A stretch of 64,000 nt of DNA from contig NC_036451.1 in assembly GCF_002775205.1 (NCBI RefSeq), positions 24,237,139 through 24,301,138 of the forward strand. The letters are read 5' to 3'. Shown here in pieces: positions 1-10,332 of this stretch. The notes under the pieces were generated by a model, which saw nothing but the letters and a program-made list of their open reading frames with translations, was not told the DNA's origin and made no database searches. This DNA comes from Xiphophorus maculatus (lineage: Eukaryota > Chordata > Actinopteri > Cyprinodontiformes > Poeciliidae). Position numbers and translations under genes: made by a program. Each line of letters begins with the position of its first letter. Position 1 is the stretch's first letter.

Positions 1-53
1 GGTCTATTCAATGAGTGGTCGCAAATAACGTTCTTAAAAATGTTGTATTTTAG

Positions 54-134
54 TTTCCTGCTGTAAACCACCCCCAAACTTTGGAGCGAAGGTACCTGGG
101 GATCATCGGCGGAGGCCTGCTCGATCTGCTGAAG
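54..134 (+). CDS. cdkl5: cdkl5 exon: kinase C-lobe (LERRYLG)
   Basis: Encodes 27 residues beginning [16 protein letters not shown], the late C-lobe of the kinase. Acceptor TTTTAG ends at 53 and donor GTAAGA starts at 135. Phase 0 at both ends. The upstream kinase exons are outside the window. Confidence 0.9.
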
Positions 135-3100
135 GTAAGAAGAAAAGGGCTGGCAAAGATCAATTCTGCCTTGCTGAGCTGGTAGATTTATTTTTAGCAT
201 CTTGCTTTCACCTCTCTGCCAGTTCCAGTCAATTCCTCCTTATAGTAACATTGAAAAAAAACAAAAAGAAAGGACAAAAAGAAAATCCTAAATTTTATTA
301 AAATCCAGTTTTCCTAATAACTTGATCCTCGCGCTGACTGCACGCTGCCTCCTCGCCGCTCTGGCCTCTCTCGGCTCATATCCTGGTTCTTAGCCCTGCT
401 GTTATTGCTGCGTCTGCACTGTAAACAGGAGCTCCGTGTCAAGAATGTGGGCTGCGCAATTTTTGCACTTGCGCTTTTTTTTCAGCAGACAAATGACTCA
501 CCGCTGACACGATGTCACCCTGGGACCGACTTCACAGAGGACACACACATCACCCTCGTTAATAATCAGCCTTCGGCGACGCGATCAAACATTCATTTTG
601 CAAAACTTTTCGTCGATTCCTGCCGGGTTGCCAAAGAGAGTTTTGTCCTCTGTCAGTCCTTGTGGGAGAAGCGAGAGAAGTCGCTGCCAAAGGGAGTTTC
701 AGTTGCGTGGAAGCAGGACGAGGCGAGTTCACGAACCGTCCTCACGTCCATGTTTCCAGCTTTTATTAAAGGCTACAGAGATTGGTTATTAAACATAGCG
801 ATAAGAGAAAGAGAGAGAGAAAAAAAGTGTCATAAATCATGTTTTATGTCAATGTTTTGCCTGTTTGGTGACTGTAAGACACAATTATGTGCAGCAGCAG
901 CCTGACTTTCATGATAATGAAGATGACTCATGAAAAGGCATGACTGGATGTTCCAGCTTGTTTGTGAGGTCTTGATGTGCGGTGTGTGTGTGTATGTGTG
1001 TGTTCAGAGGACTCATTTGCTGCCCCCTCCCCCCCCTCCTCCTCCCGCATCAGAACCTGCTCCTGCTCAACCCGACGGAGCGCTTCCTCACGGAGCAGTG
1101 CCTGAACCATCACGCCTTCCAGACGCTGCGGCTGGTGGACCGGCCCGGCCCGCCCACGCCCACACCTGTACGCTCGGCCAAGAGGAAGCCTCACCACGGC
1201 GACAACACCACCCCCAGCAGGTCAGCGGCGAGCGCCGGAGCTGGTTCAGACGTGTCAACATCTCCCGGGTGTTCAGCTGTTTTCGAGCAGCAATATGTAA
1301 CTTTTTATTTTTTACATATTTGATAAGACTGTCACTATGTAGCGATGGTATAATATAAGACAGATAATCTGTGAAAAAAATCGAGTTCCTCCAACTCCTT
1401 CTAGTGGTTCTACAGTCATCTGCAGAAATGCACCGCTCCCGGGCAGAAAAGGCCAATAAGAGGCAGGAGGAGGGACTTAGCGCTGTCAATCAATCTCATG
1501 TGATGTCATGACAAAGTGACAGTTTTAACAGATATGTAAAAAAAAAAAAAAATTCTAAATTAACAGTTACATACTGCAGCTTTAGTTGACATGCTATTCA
1601 CTTTGCAGTTCTGAAGAAGTCACGGTCAGCTAAGAGCCAACACTACCTACAGCAGTCAGCGCCACATCACATTTTAGCTGTCTTCATGCATATGAAGCAT
1701 TTTAAGAATAGTTTGTTATGACACTTGTGTCCCAAACTGAAATGCCTATTAGACTAACTGGTTTGTAAAAGCTTCAGACCTCTGTGGGTTTTTTTTGTTG
1801 TTGTTGCCTATACCACTTTATAAATTGGCTCAAGATTATGCAGTTGGGATGTAGACCATCTGAATAGAAATACTTAAGTCTTGCCAAAGATTATAACTTG
1901 GATTTTGGTCTGAAATTTGACCTAAATATTTTCAACATTTTGAAAACTCGTTTGAATTCCTTTCCAGGCCTGAATTGTAAGAGTCACTGGTGCAGGTCTT
2001 GGAACTTTTCATTGGAGTTTGATTTTTTTTTTCTAAATCAAGAATGCAAATATTTCAATCTGTGTTTACCAATGCACCAATGACTCTTCAACTTATTCTT
2101 TGAGTTGTTAGCTCTAGATGCTCACGTTGTCCTTTCACCCAGGAGCCACGGGGGGAAGAGCTCAGGAAGCCACCGGTCCAGCAGCAGAGAGTGCTCCAGC
2201 TTACCCCGCCAGGAAGACATCCTCCCGGGCAACGACAGCTTCCTCAACGGCAACATGTCGGCGGCCATCAACCTCAGCCCCACCCTGCATCCCAAGAACT
2301 ACCAGCCGCAGATCTTCAACCACTCCACCGCCTACAGCATGGACCTGGCTGGCAGCAACCTGCCTCACCTGCTCAGCCCCGGCGAGGCCAAGGGCAAAGG
2401 CGACTTCGAGATCAGTCTGGGCTCCAAGGTGCTGGACGGACCCGGAGCGAAGTACCTCAAATCCAACTTCCGCTCGCAGCAGAACCGCCACTCTTTTGTG
2501 GAAGGCAAGACCAACACGCTGCAGTCGGGGGACAAACACAACCGACACAACTACGTGGACTCCCACGGTTCTGCGCCCTCCTCCTCCAAGTTCGGCTACC
2601 TGAACCTGTCCAAGAGCTACGGCACGCTCAGCGACGCCAAGTCGGTGGGAAACCTAAACGATGTGCATCTGTATGCCGACGAGCCCACGTCGCGCTACTT
2701 CCCGTCCAGCTGCCTCGACCTGACGGCTCCGAGCAGCCCGGCGTCCCGCAGGTTGGAGCGGCTCGGGCCCGGCACGACCGGCCGAGGGGGCATGCGCTCG
2801 GAGAGAGAGAGCAACACGCTGGACTCCTCGTACAGACGCTCGTCCACCCGCCACAAGGCTTCAGAGGAGGCCAAGTCGCCCGATTCCCTGGACCCGGGAG
2901 ACGGCAGCATAGACAGGAGCCACGGCCACTCTCTGTCCGCGCCGCGCGACCCTCTGTCATACGGTCAGGGCTACACCAGCCCTTTCTCCTCGCAGCAGCG
3001 GCCGCACCGCCACTCTATGTACGTGCGGCGGGATCACCAGAGGACGCACGGCGGAGACGAGGGCCTGCTGGTCGGCCAGGGAATCCCCACCAGAGCCAGC

Positions 3101-6100
3101 AGCCTCCAGCTCCTGTCGCCCCAGCTCCAGCACCGCACGCTACCGCGCCACTCCGGGAGCTCCTCCAGGGAGGACGACATGAGCAGGGTCAGTGGTCCGC
3201 CCACAGCGAACCTCTCTCGAACTAAGGAAAGCCTACACCCACAGAGTCCTGTCATATCGCACACCTACACCAGATTGCGTTGGATAACGCTGCCTCAGTC
3301 TCCTGTTTGTCCAGCAATGCAGCGCAGGATTTCTTCCTGCAGCATTGCAGCACACAGGCCTGTTACAATAACTAATTTTCCTGCGTGATAAATTGTCCTG
3401 CCGATTGTTGCGATAAGTGACGCTGTTTTTTGAGCGCATTTAAAGCTGCACTATGCAACTATTACAAAACATATGTTGTTTGCATATTTGTTAAAACTGT
3501 CACCATGTTGTGATGGTACGAAGTGAGACAGCATACACACAGCCATGATTGACAGCGCTAAGACCCGCCTCCTGGCTCTGATTGATTGTTTCTAGTTAGC
3601 ACTGGGAGAAGGCAGAGGAGCTGGATTTTTTTCATAGATTATCTGTCTCATGACATACTGACACAACATAGTGATAGTTTTAACAAAGATGTAAAAAGCA
3701 TTTTTATAAATGTTGCATCATGCAGATTTAAGTTCACGTTCAAGTTTCTTTTTAAAACTGCGGCAATATGTATTAATGAACATTTACAAGTAAATACATG
3801 AATTTATAGCCAGGTGGTTGATGTTAAATCAATAATAATAAATACAGGAATAACTGCAAAATAACTGGTAATGGTATGACGATGCAAGATCGCCTCTGAA
3901 AGACCAATAAACTTTAATTTTGCACACTTCACACTGGAATTGGAAGATATTTTACATATCCAAAATAAAACACAACCACCAAAAACAGTAAGCAAAAAGT
4001 AAAACCACACACAACCGAAACCATAAATAAAATGTATGATGAAGTTTCTGCAAATAAAATTACCCTTCAAAAATAAAAAAGAATGAAATCATCTGAATGG
4101 AAAAGATCAAGCTCATTTTAATTTATCACGCGATTAATTGATTAATTACTTAATTACTTAATCAATTAATTAATTGCTTATTGCGACAGCCTTAGCTGCA
4201 TTCGAAAAAAGTCAGGATTTGTCCTTAGAAGTGAAGCTGGATCTGGTGACCCACTTAATTGCATAGACAGAAAAAAAAGCAACAAAACAACTAAATAATA
4301 ATGATAAAAAAAGGTCACATGGTTCTTGTTAGGATGTAGGATGAATCATCCAATCCGTATACTTATATACACAAACGGCATAAACGGCTTTTGCACTTGT
4401 GTGTATTTGCATGTGCTGTGATGCTGAGCTCCTCTTCATGCTTCGCCGTGTCTCCATTGACAGAGCGAGCAGGCACCCACTGAAGTTCCCCACAGCAGAC
4501 CCCCAATAAGGGATTCCACCAGGGACAACACTGCATCTTTTCACACACAGCGGCAAAAAAGCGAGGTCCGACATTCTGCTTTGCACCCACCATTCCCCAC
4601 CCACAATCCAGCCTTCCGAGAGAGCGGATGTGGGTGGATGCTGCTGTCATGAACTGCTCTCTGTCTCTCTTTCTCCGTCTCTCTCTCTCTCTTTGCATCA
4701 GACGCCTCTTTATTTTTCTCTGTGTGCTTTGCTTCCATCTAATGTGACTCCTTATGGTAGCACAGCCAAGTTCGTCACTGCAGCTGTTTTATTATTACCA
4801 GTGATTGTAGGTAAAAACTCCCCCACATTCTTTTCCAATAAAAATGTTTTTTGTTTTTTTTTCTGATGAGACGCTTTGCTCAACGTTACCGGGCAAAGGT
4901 TTTATATGATCAGTGTTACTCCTGTCAAACTCAGGTTGGCCTGTATCATGACCAGCAGGCAGAAGACGGAGGTTCCTCCAAGGAGAATCGCAACATCTAC
5001 AGTGAATCCATGCCCAGGAGGGTGGGCAGCTTCTACAGAGGTTTGTTTCCTATCGCTGCGCCATGGAGGCAAACATGGCGGCTTAGATCAGGACCCCCTG
5101 GACCTTTTTGTAGGGAAGTTTAGTGAAGGGGCAGTAGTACATATTTCCGGGCACTTTGTGTCATTTTATAGCATAATCAAGTAAGAAGCAAGTGTTAACT
5201 TCAACTGTTTCAAAAAAAAAAAAAATCCTGTATATATCAAATATGACTAAAAATAAATTTGACTTTGGAATTTAACACCTTGAAATTGGGCTTTTGTCTC
5301 TTTAAGAAACTCCTGGTCTTTCTCAAACTCCGCCTTCAGGAAGTCATCACAACATGGCTCCTCTATTAACAACATTTTAACCAGCGTTTCATTGAGAGGT
5401 AGCTCGTATAATCGAATCAAAATCAGATCAAATTTGATTTGTGTAGCACTTTTAAGCAACAAGGCATTTCAAAGTGCTCTGTATCATAAAAACACAACAA
5501 TACAAAGTCATAGAACACACAGTCAACAACTGAAACGCATCAGACTGGTGATTAATGTTTCACTGATTAAGTTTCAAAAGCAATTCTAGACAGCTGGGTT
5601 TTTAGTCAGTAAATGAGCTCAGCAATTCCACCAGGTTTTTGCTAATTGCTGCTGGCTAGTCTGGAGGGACGGCTGCTGTGAGGTTGAAGCTCCAAAACTG
5701 CAGCTCTGAAAATAAAAAACAAAAAAAAACACGATTAATAATAACAATAATGGTAATAGTCGTAAAAACCTATACAAAACTATAACAGAAAATTCTGTGC
5801 AGTTATTAGAAATAAGTAGGAATATCAACACAGGGTCATTAACCCATAATACTTTTTTTTTCTTTTTCAAAGTGCTGCACTGCTGTAAATACGTTTAACC
5901 CAGAACTCCTCAAGTGGCCTAGTTTAACGTCACCTGGTTGAAATTCTTAAAAAAAAAATCTCCTATTAAGCATCTGATGGCATCCAATTATTAATCGGTT
6001 CCTCCGAAAAATCAACAGACATCGGCACTACATTATATTGATGCTAAGTCCAGCAGAAAGGTCTGCGCTTTTCACATGTTGATGTTCAAAGATTTTCTTT

Positions 6101-9100
6101 TTTTTTTTATCTGCAAATGCATCCTTTGCTACAATTGATCAAACGTTCACAAAAGAAATGCTGGTATCGCACTTTAGACAATTAATGTTTTATGTTCTTA
6201 TTCAAAAAATAAATTGAATCATTTATTTGCATGTTTTATGCATCTCTAATATATAACAAAAAAAGACTTAAGTGGTGAAAAGAAAAATCTTGCATTTTGC
6301 ATCTGTTTATTGTGCTTTTTGGTGTTTGTTTGTCAAACAGTGCCATCTCCCCGGCCAGACAACTCTTTCCACGACAGCAGGGGCCCGGGCCGGGACTCCG
6401 GCTTGTCTGGGGACGGCAGCAGTTTGACAAATCACTCCAAGCGCCAGCCTGCCTTCGACCCCTGGTACCTGGATTCTTTCTTCGCTGAAGATGAAAAAAG
6501 ACCAAATTCATTCACCATTTCTCCGGACAATGCTGCTACATTCAGTTACATCCTCCCCAAATTACATGGCGCCTTTAGCACAAGTTGTCAGATCTTTTTT
6601 TTTTCTTCTTCTTCTTCTTCTTTTCTATGTCAGTTGGGATTCAACCTCTGTGCTCTTTGTTTTATTTTCAGGACTGGCCCAGATACTGTGGTCCTGAATG
6701 CGTCCGAGCCATCCAAAGAGAAGGAGAAGCAGGGTTTCTTTAGAGCAATAAAAAAGAAAAAGAAGAAAACTCAAATGGTAAGTTAAATTCTTTTCATGTC
6801 AACATTTCATTTCAACAACAAATCTTGCTTTAAAGAACAGTGATAGAGACCTGCTGTTGATGCACTGAGTGCATTGCTCAGGGACAATAAGGATTTAAAA
6901 AACTATAAATATAATCTGGTGAAATATTGCGTTATTCTTTCTCTTCAGTTCTTTCTTTGTCCTCCAATGTAAAGTATGAACCAGCGCGTCATCTTCCCCT
7001 ATGAGGTTGCAGTAAGAAGTTGTTCAATTAAGCTAAAAGTAATGTTCAGGAGGACATGTCCATGAAGTCCAAGCAGCTTGCTGTGCACTAACAAGGAGGA
7101 AAACTAAAAAGAGGCCTTCATTGGATCCTTCAGTGGCATAATGATCCAAACCATATGTCCAAATAACGGCAGAAATGGTTGATCAGACACAAAAACAATG
7201 GATACCTGAGGTCTAATCCACACGCAGTCAAGTACCTGCAAAAATAAACACATTTTTATGTGTTTTGACTTTTCATTCACATGAAAACACGGTTTAATAT
7301 CTGTAAAACAATTATTTATAGAAGCTCCAAACAAAGTAGGGCAATGAGAAAATTCTGTTTGTTTTGTGTTTTGCGTTGCTACATGGGGAACGCGGAGATT
7401 TGGGACAGTCTGCGACAAATAATGCGCCATTTTATCCACAGTCTTGCTTTGACACAATTCCCAATCAACATCATCTTGTGTTTTATTAACTTTATATTCT
7501 AATATAAATATGTACAGTACATATACGTATATGTAAAAACCGCCAAAACTGTCTGTCCGTCCACACAAGCGAGCCTCATGGCGTCTTCTTTAATTCCTAA
7601 CGGGAAGCAATTTGATTGGCTGACTTATTGGTTTAGCTGGCCGTTACGCTGCCCCCTGCTGGTTTGGCATGTTTAAAACAACTCTCAGGGGCAGATTTGT
7701 GCGGGTGTGGATGAAATCTTTTTTGAAACCGTGTGTGCAATATCATGTTTTTAAACAATGTGTCGTGAATATTTATCTTTATAAAGACCTGGCGGTGTGT
7801 ATACAAGGCCTCTGTCCCACAACCTAAATAAAACCTAGTAATCTAGAGAGATTGTTACCAACATTCAGAAGTCCCTCTCTGTACTCTCCAACCTTGTGAA
7901 ATCTAAATAGAACACGGAACGTGCTGCAGTATTGGTGGTAGTGCAAAAACTCCCCCAAAAAACTCTATTCCACTTAAGTTAATGTATCAGACAGGTCTCT
8001 TTTTGTATTTGGCTCATCCAAAAGCAATTCAAGAGTGCTTAGGCTTCGGCTGAGCACATGTGATTCGCTGCTTATCAACGTAGCGCTAAACCATGAGATC
8101 AAGCTTGGCAAACCCACTGACTTGATAACAGAGTATAGATCAGAAAGGGAGTGGGGGTGGGGCAGGAGCTGCAGGAATAGTTCCTAAGCCACCATATTTT
8201 GACATATTAAACTGTCTACCACCTCTGCAGCGCTAATGGTGCAGCATGGAACCAGTATGTGAGACTCCATTCACATTTCTATTTATAATCGGCAGTTTGT
8301 TCAGATGCTGACAGTGGGTGGGTGTGAGTGGGGGGGAGATACTGCTGATGACAGAGCACAAATAAACGCAATCTGGCCTCAGGGAATCAGGCAGCTAGAG
8401 CTGGTGGAAAAGAATATATGGTTTGGAAATGCTAAACGGAGCTAATTTCTACTCTAGGTTATTTATTTGATGGAAGAGAGAAGAAGTTGGCACATATTTT
8501 GCTTTTTAGATAAACAAATATCCTAGATGCAACTTTTATATTTAATTTCCTACAATTAAAGACAATCAAAGCACAGATGAGTAACTATTGAATCTGCATA
8601 CACTTTAAAGTGAGCTCACTGACTTTCCTTCTCAGTTTGGCCACAGTGTGTTTTGAATCGCACCTCTGCTCTCTGAATGTCAGGCTGCCAGCGAAGGCAT
8701 CGACGCAGTCATCCAGAAGAGCTCCAGGTCCTCTGGTCACCAGAGCAGCCGCCACAGGAGCCGCGACAAGAGCAGAGACCGCAACCAGGAGCGAGACCGG
8801 GACAAGGACTGGCCACGGGAGAAACTCTCCGATTCACACTCTCCAGTGAGCCTCACACACACACACAAAAAATGCTTTTTCCGATATGTACTGCTTTGTG
8901 ATCTTTTTTTTTATGTAACTTTTTAAAAACTGCTAAATTCCTGTAAAAGCAATCAGACTTCCTTTAAGGAAAGTGTGGCGTGGTCAATTTTTCACTTTGA
9001 TTTGCTATTTTGGTTTCTAACCAAGATATTATCTGACTTTATTTGCATGTCTTAAATGAGGACAACGCATCAAACTTCCGGAAAACTGAACATTTATAAA

Positions 9101-10332
9101 CACAAGAGTGGTTTGTAAAGAAGATTTAGGAATGAAATCAAGTTTTCCTTCATACTGTTCCAAAGTTTTTCATAAAATGCTAGAGAAAGGCATTTTAAAA
9201 GTAGAGGAGTTGCTCGGCGCTCTATCTTCACACATTGCTAAAATGAGAAAGTCAGGTGTTTAGAAAGTTATACCCTGAAAACTAAAGAAGCAACAACTAT
9301 TACCATTAAGGTAATAATTTTTTAGAAGTGCAGTTGGCTTCTAAGTGGCTAGAGCAGAATGTATGTAAAGCAGCAGAGTTCAGGCTAGCTAAGTGAACCA
9401 GCAGCCTGGCTTATTGACCAGCTAATATCAGCCTGTTAGACTCTGACTGTTACTCTGCAAAGACCAGAATGGCAAGTAAAACCCACAGTCGCTTAAAAAC
9501 GTTGTAAAAACTATGACTAGAACTGTGGGATCATCTAGAATCTCTTAATTGAAATGTAACAATATTGCTATCTGCCCACTGTGTGTGCCTTTTTGCAATC
9601 CTATAGAGAGCAAAAGGAGCAATAAAGAACAGGTTTTTGTGAATGAAATGTAACAATACTGTCATCAATACAAAAAATAATACAATAGGCAGTGCCATTT
9701 ATCTTTTGAATAAATGTGAAGTGGGAAAATTCAGAAACTCCTGAAATTTATGGTGAATGGCAAGTTGTTTCTTCTGTCAAAATATTTTTAAAATCATGTT
9801 TAAAATTAAATTTTGCTACTCATATTGTGTATACAGAATATGAGGAACACAGTAGGGCTAAGGACATGAAATTTGAGGGGGCATGTGCCCCCTATTTATC
9901 CCCCCTGTAGATCCGCCCCTGCTCTGAACTGAAAAACCCCATCACTGGGTCGTTTCTTTGTTGGTCTTTCAGAGTCAGCCCCTGAAGTCCCTGCGTAAGC
10001 TACTGCACCTCTCCTCCTCCTCCTCCAACCAGACGGCGTCCTCCGACATGCGCTACCAGCCGCTGCCTAACTCGGCCTCCGCTCAGGGCGGTTTCTCCGA
10101 AAGCCGGGGTCACTCAGGGGTCAGCACGCCCCAGCTCAAGAGCCGACAGGGAGCCTACCCGCTGCCGGGCCAGCTGGAGCCCGGCTGGCACTCGTCGGCC
10201 CTGGGGCGGCCCGAGGGCAACCCGTACCCGGAGCAAATGGGTGTCAAGGGGGGCCAGAACGGGCACGGCTTCGGACGCCCGTCCCGGTCGCGCATGCCGA
10301 ACCTCAACGACCTGAAAGAGACGGCGCTGTAA
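54..10332 (+). CDS. cdkl5: cdkl5, cyclin-dependent kinase-like 5 (3' part, 8 exons)
   Basis: Serine/threonine kinase of the CMGC group; in mammals it acts in neurons, at microtubules, synapses, cilia and nucleus, and its loss causes an epileptic encephalopathy. Joined exons 54-134, 1054-1220, 2143-3187, 4935-5040, 6341-6464, 6672-6777, 8684-8845 and 9973-10332 give 2151 nt, 717 codons with the TAA, and every exon phase agrees. The first two exons encode the end of the kinase C-lobe ([16 protein letters not shown]). The rest is the long disordered tail with blocks shared with human CDKL5: [82 protein letters not shown] and the end [15 protein letters not shown]. The ATP-binding and catalytic part lies upstream of the window. 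The protein ends like the main mammalian brain isoform. The family assignment is firm; the only less certain junction is 3187/4935. Confidence 0.95.
1054..1220 (+). CDS. cdkl5: cdkl5 exon: end of kinase domain and start of tail
   Basis: Encodes [20 protein letters not shown] and then RSAKRKPHH, matching human [20 protein letters not shown] and RSAKRKPYH. It has His where human has Pro in the NHP motif that usually closes the kinase fold. Acceptor GCATCAG ends at 1053; donor GTCAGC starts at 1221. It starts in phase 0 and ends with two bases of an Arg codon. Confidence 0.9.
1287..1583. repeat. short inverted-repeat element, family B copy 1
   Basis: About 300 bp in a cdkl5 intron with imperfect terminal inverted repeats (CAATATGTAACTTTTTA left, AACAGTTACATACTGCAGC right). 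Related copies lie at 3441-3730 and 15679-15945, sharing the ends and an internal piece (GACAGCGCTAAGACCCG in the other two copies). No coding capacity, so a MITE-like element. Confidence 0.7.
2143..3187 (+). CDS. cdkl5: cdkl5 large tail exon
   Basis: A 1045-nt GC-rich exon encoding about 348 residues of Ser/Arg/His-rich disordered tail. It contains [67 protein letters not shown] and SSLQLLSPQ, all shared with mammalian CDKL5. Acceptor CACCCAG ends at 2142. I place the donor at GTCAGT (3188) after EDDMSR because its phase fits the next exon; the frame stays open to a stop at 3388, so the exact 3' edge is less certain than the 5' edge. Confidence 0.9.
3355..4194. repeat. MITE-like family E copy, interrupted by family B
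   Basis: Left part 3355-3440 (AGGCCTGTTACAATAAC, then GATAAATTGTCCTG) and right part about 3731-4194 (ACCAATAAACTTTAATTTTG, then TTGCGACAGCCTTA) match the continuous copy at 57197-57581. Between them sits the family B element at 3441-3730, showing a nested insertion. Located in a cdkl5 intron. Confidence 0.65.
3441..3730. repeat. short inverted-repeat element, family B copy 2 (nested)
   Basis: Ends TAAAGCTGCACTATGCAAC and GTTGCATCATGCAGATTTA are inverted repeats with three mismatches in 19. It contains GACAGCGCTAAGACCCGCC and GAGAAGGCAGAGGAGCTGG, shared with the copy at 15679-15945. It splits the family E element. Confidence 0.72.
4935..5040 (+). CDS. cdkl5: cdkl5 exon (PRRVGSFYR)
   Basis: Encodes [20 protein letters not shown], then [15 protein letters not shown], matching human GVYHDPHSDDGTAPKENRH and PRRVGSFYR. 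Acceptor AACTCAG ends at 4934; donor GTTTGT starts at 5041. It ends with one base of a Val codon. Confidence 0.92.
5127..5403. repeat. family D MITE-like fragment
   Basis: Begins AAGGGGCAGTAGTACATAT and continues GCACTTTGTGTCATTTTATA, matching the element at 36460-36932 and, inverted, 54474-55007. The right end is missing. It sits in a cdkl5 intron just after exon 4935-5040. Confidence 0.6.
6341..6464 (+). CDS. cdkl5: cdkl5 exon (SPRPDNSFH...QPAFDPW)
   Basis: Encodes [20 protein letters not shown] and ends [12 protein letters not shown], near-identical to human at both ends. Acceptor CAAACAG ends at 6340; donor GTACCT starts at 6465. The following intron is only 207 bp. Confidence 0.92.
6597..6625. 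repeat. CTT microsatellite in a short cdkl5 intron
   Basis: A TTC/CTT repeat after a T run in the 207-bp intron between 6464 and 6672. It lies about 45 bp from the acceptor, so it may overlap the region used for 3' splice-site recognition. Confidence 0.8.
6672..6777 (+). CDS. cdkl5: cdkl5 exon with polylysine block
   Basis: Encodes [20 protein letters not shown], then [15 protein letters not shown]; human has [21 protein letters not shown]. Acceptor TTTTCAG ends at 6671, donor GTAAGT starts at 6778. The basic run is a plausible nuclear localisation signal. Confidence 0.92.
7212..7811. repeat. dispersed element, family C copy 1
   Basis: About 600 bp, similar along its length to 24323-24916 (for example TGACACAATTCCCAATC, GGTTTGGCATGTTTAAAACA, AAATCTTTTTTGAAAC). 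The ends are inverted repeats around GTGTGTATACAAGGCC. No coding capacity; a nonautonomous DNA element is likely. In a cdkl5 intron. Confidence 0.65.
8684..8845 (+). CDS. cdkl5: cdkl5 exon, Arg/Asp/Ser-rich
   Basis: A 54-codon phase-0 exon, acceptor AATGTCAG to 8683 and donor GTGAGC at 8846. It encodes [14 protein letters not shown], then a mixed-charge stretch ([20 protein letters not shown]) and [12 protein letters not shown]. The ends align loosely with human LLTLQKSIHS and RPEKISDLQTQ, so position and phase support it. The R/D/S-rich middle has no clear counterpart in the human protein as I remember it. Confidence 0.85.
9840..9925. repeat. 3' end of a CAGGGGCGGAT-type MITE
   Basis: The sequence ends GTAGATCCGCCCCTG, the inverted counterpart of the CAGGGGCG end seen at 17245. 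No matching left end was found, so this is a fragment, 50 bp upstream of the last cdkl5 exon. Confidence 0.45.
9973..10332 (+). CDS. cdkl5: cdkl5 last coding exon
   Basis: Encodes [18 protein letters not shown] and ends [19 protein letters not shown] followed by TAA at 10330-10332. Acceptor GTCTTTCAG ends at 9972. The end matches the brain-type C-terminus of mammalian CDKL5, so transcription need not continue into the rs1 locus. Confidence 0.95.
   Translation, partial: SQPLKSLRKLLHLSSSSSNQTASSDMRYQPLPNSASAQGGFSESRGHSGVSTPQLKSRQGAYPLPGQLEPGWHSSALGRPEGNPYPEQMGVKGGQNGHGFGRPSRSRMPNLNDLKETAL

Noticed and set aside
405..905. 166-codon open frame, plus strand
   Set aside because: It lies in a cdkl5 intron, has no recognisable domain and contains simple low-complexity sequence; likely chance.
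2118..3225. Long alternative frames in the large cdkl5 exon
   Set aside because: High GC lowers stop frequency; only the 2105-3388 frame matches CDKL5.
4126..4185. AT-rich palindrome as a possible replication or matrix site
   Set aside because: It is inside the family E element and is explained by its TTAATTAAT end structure.
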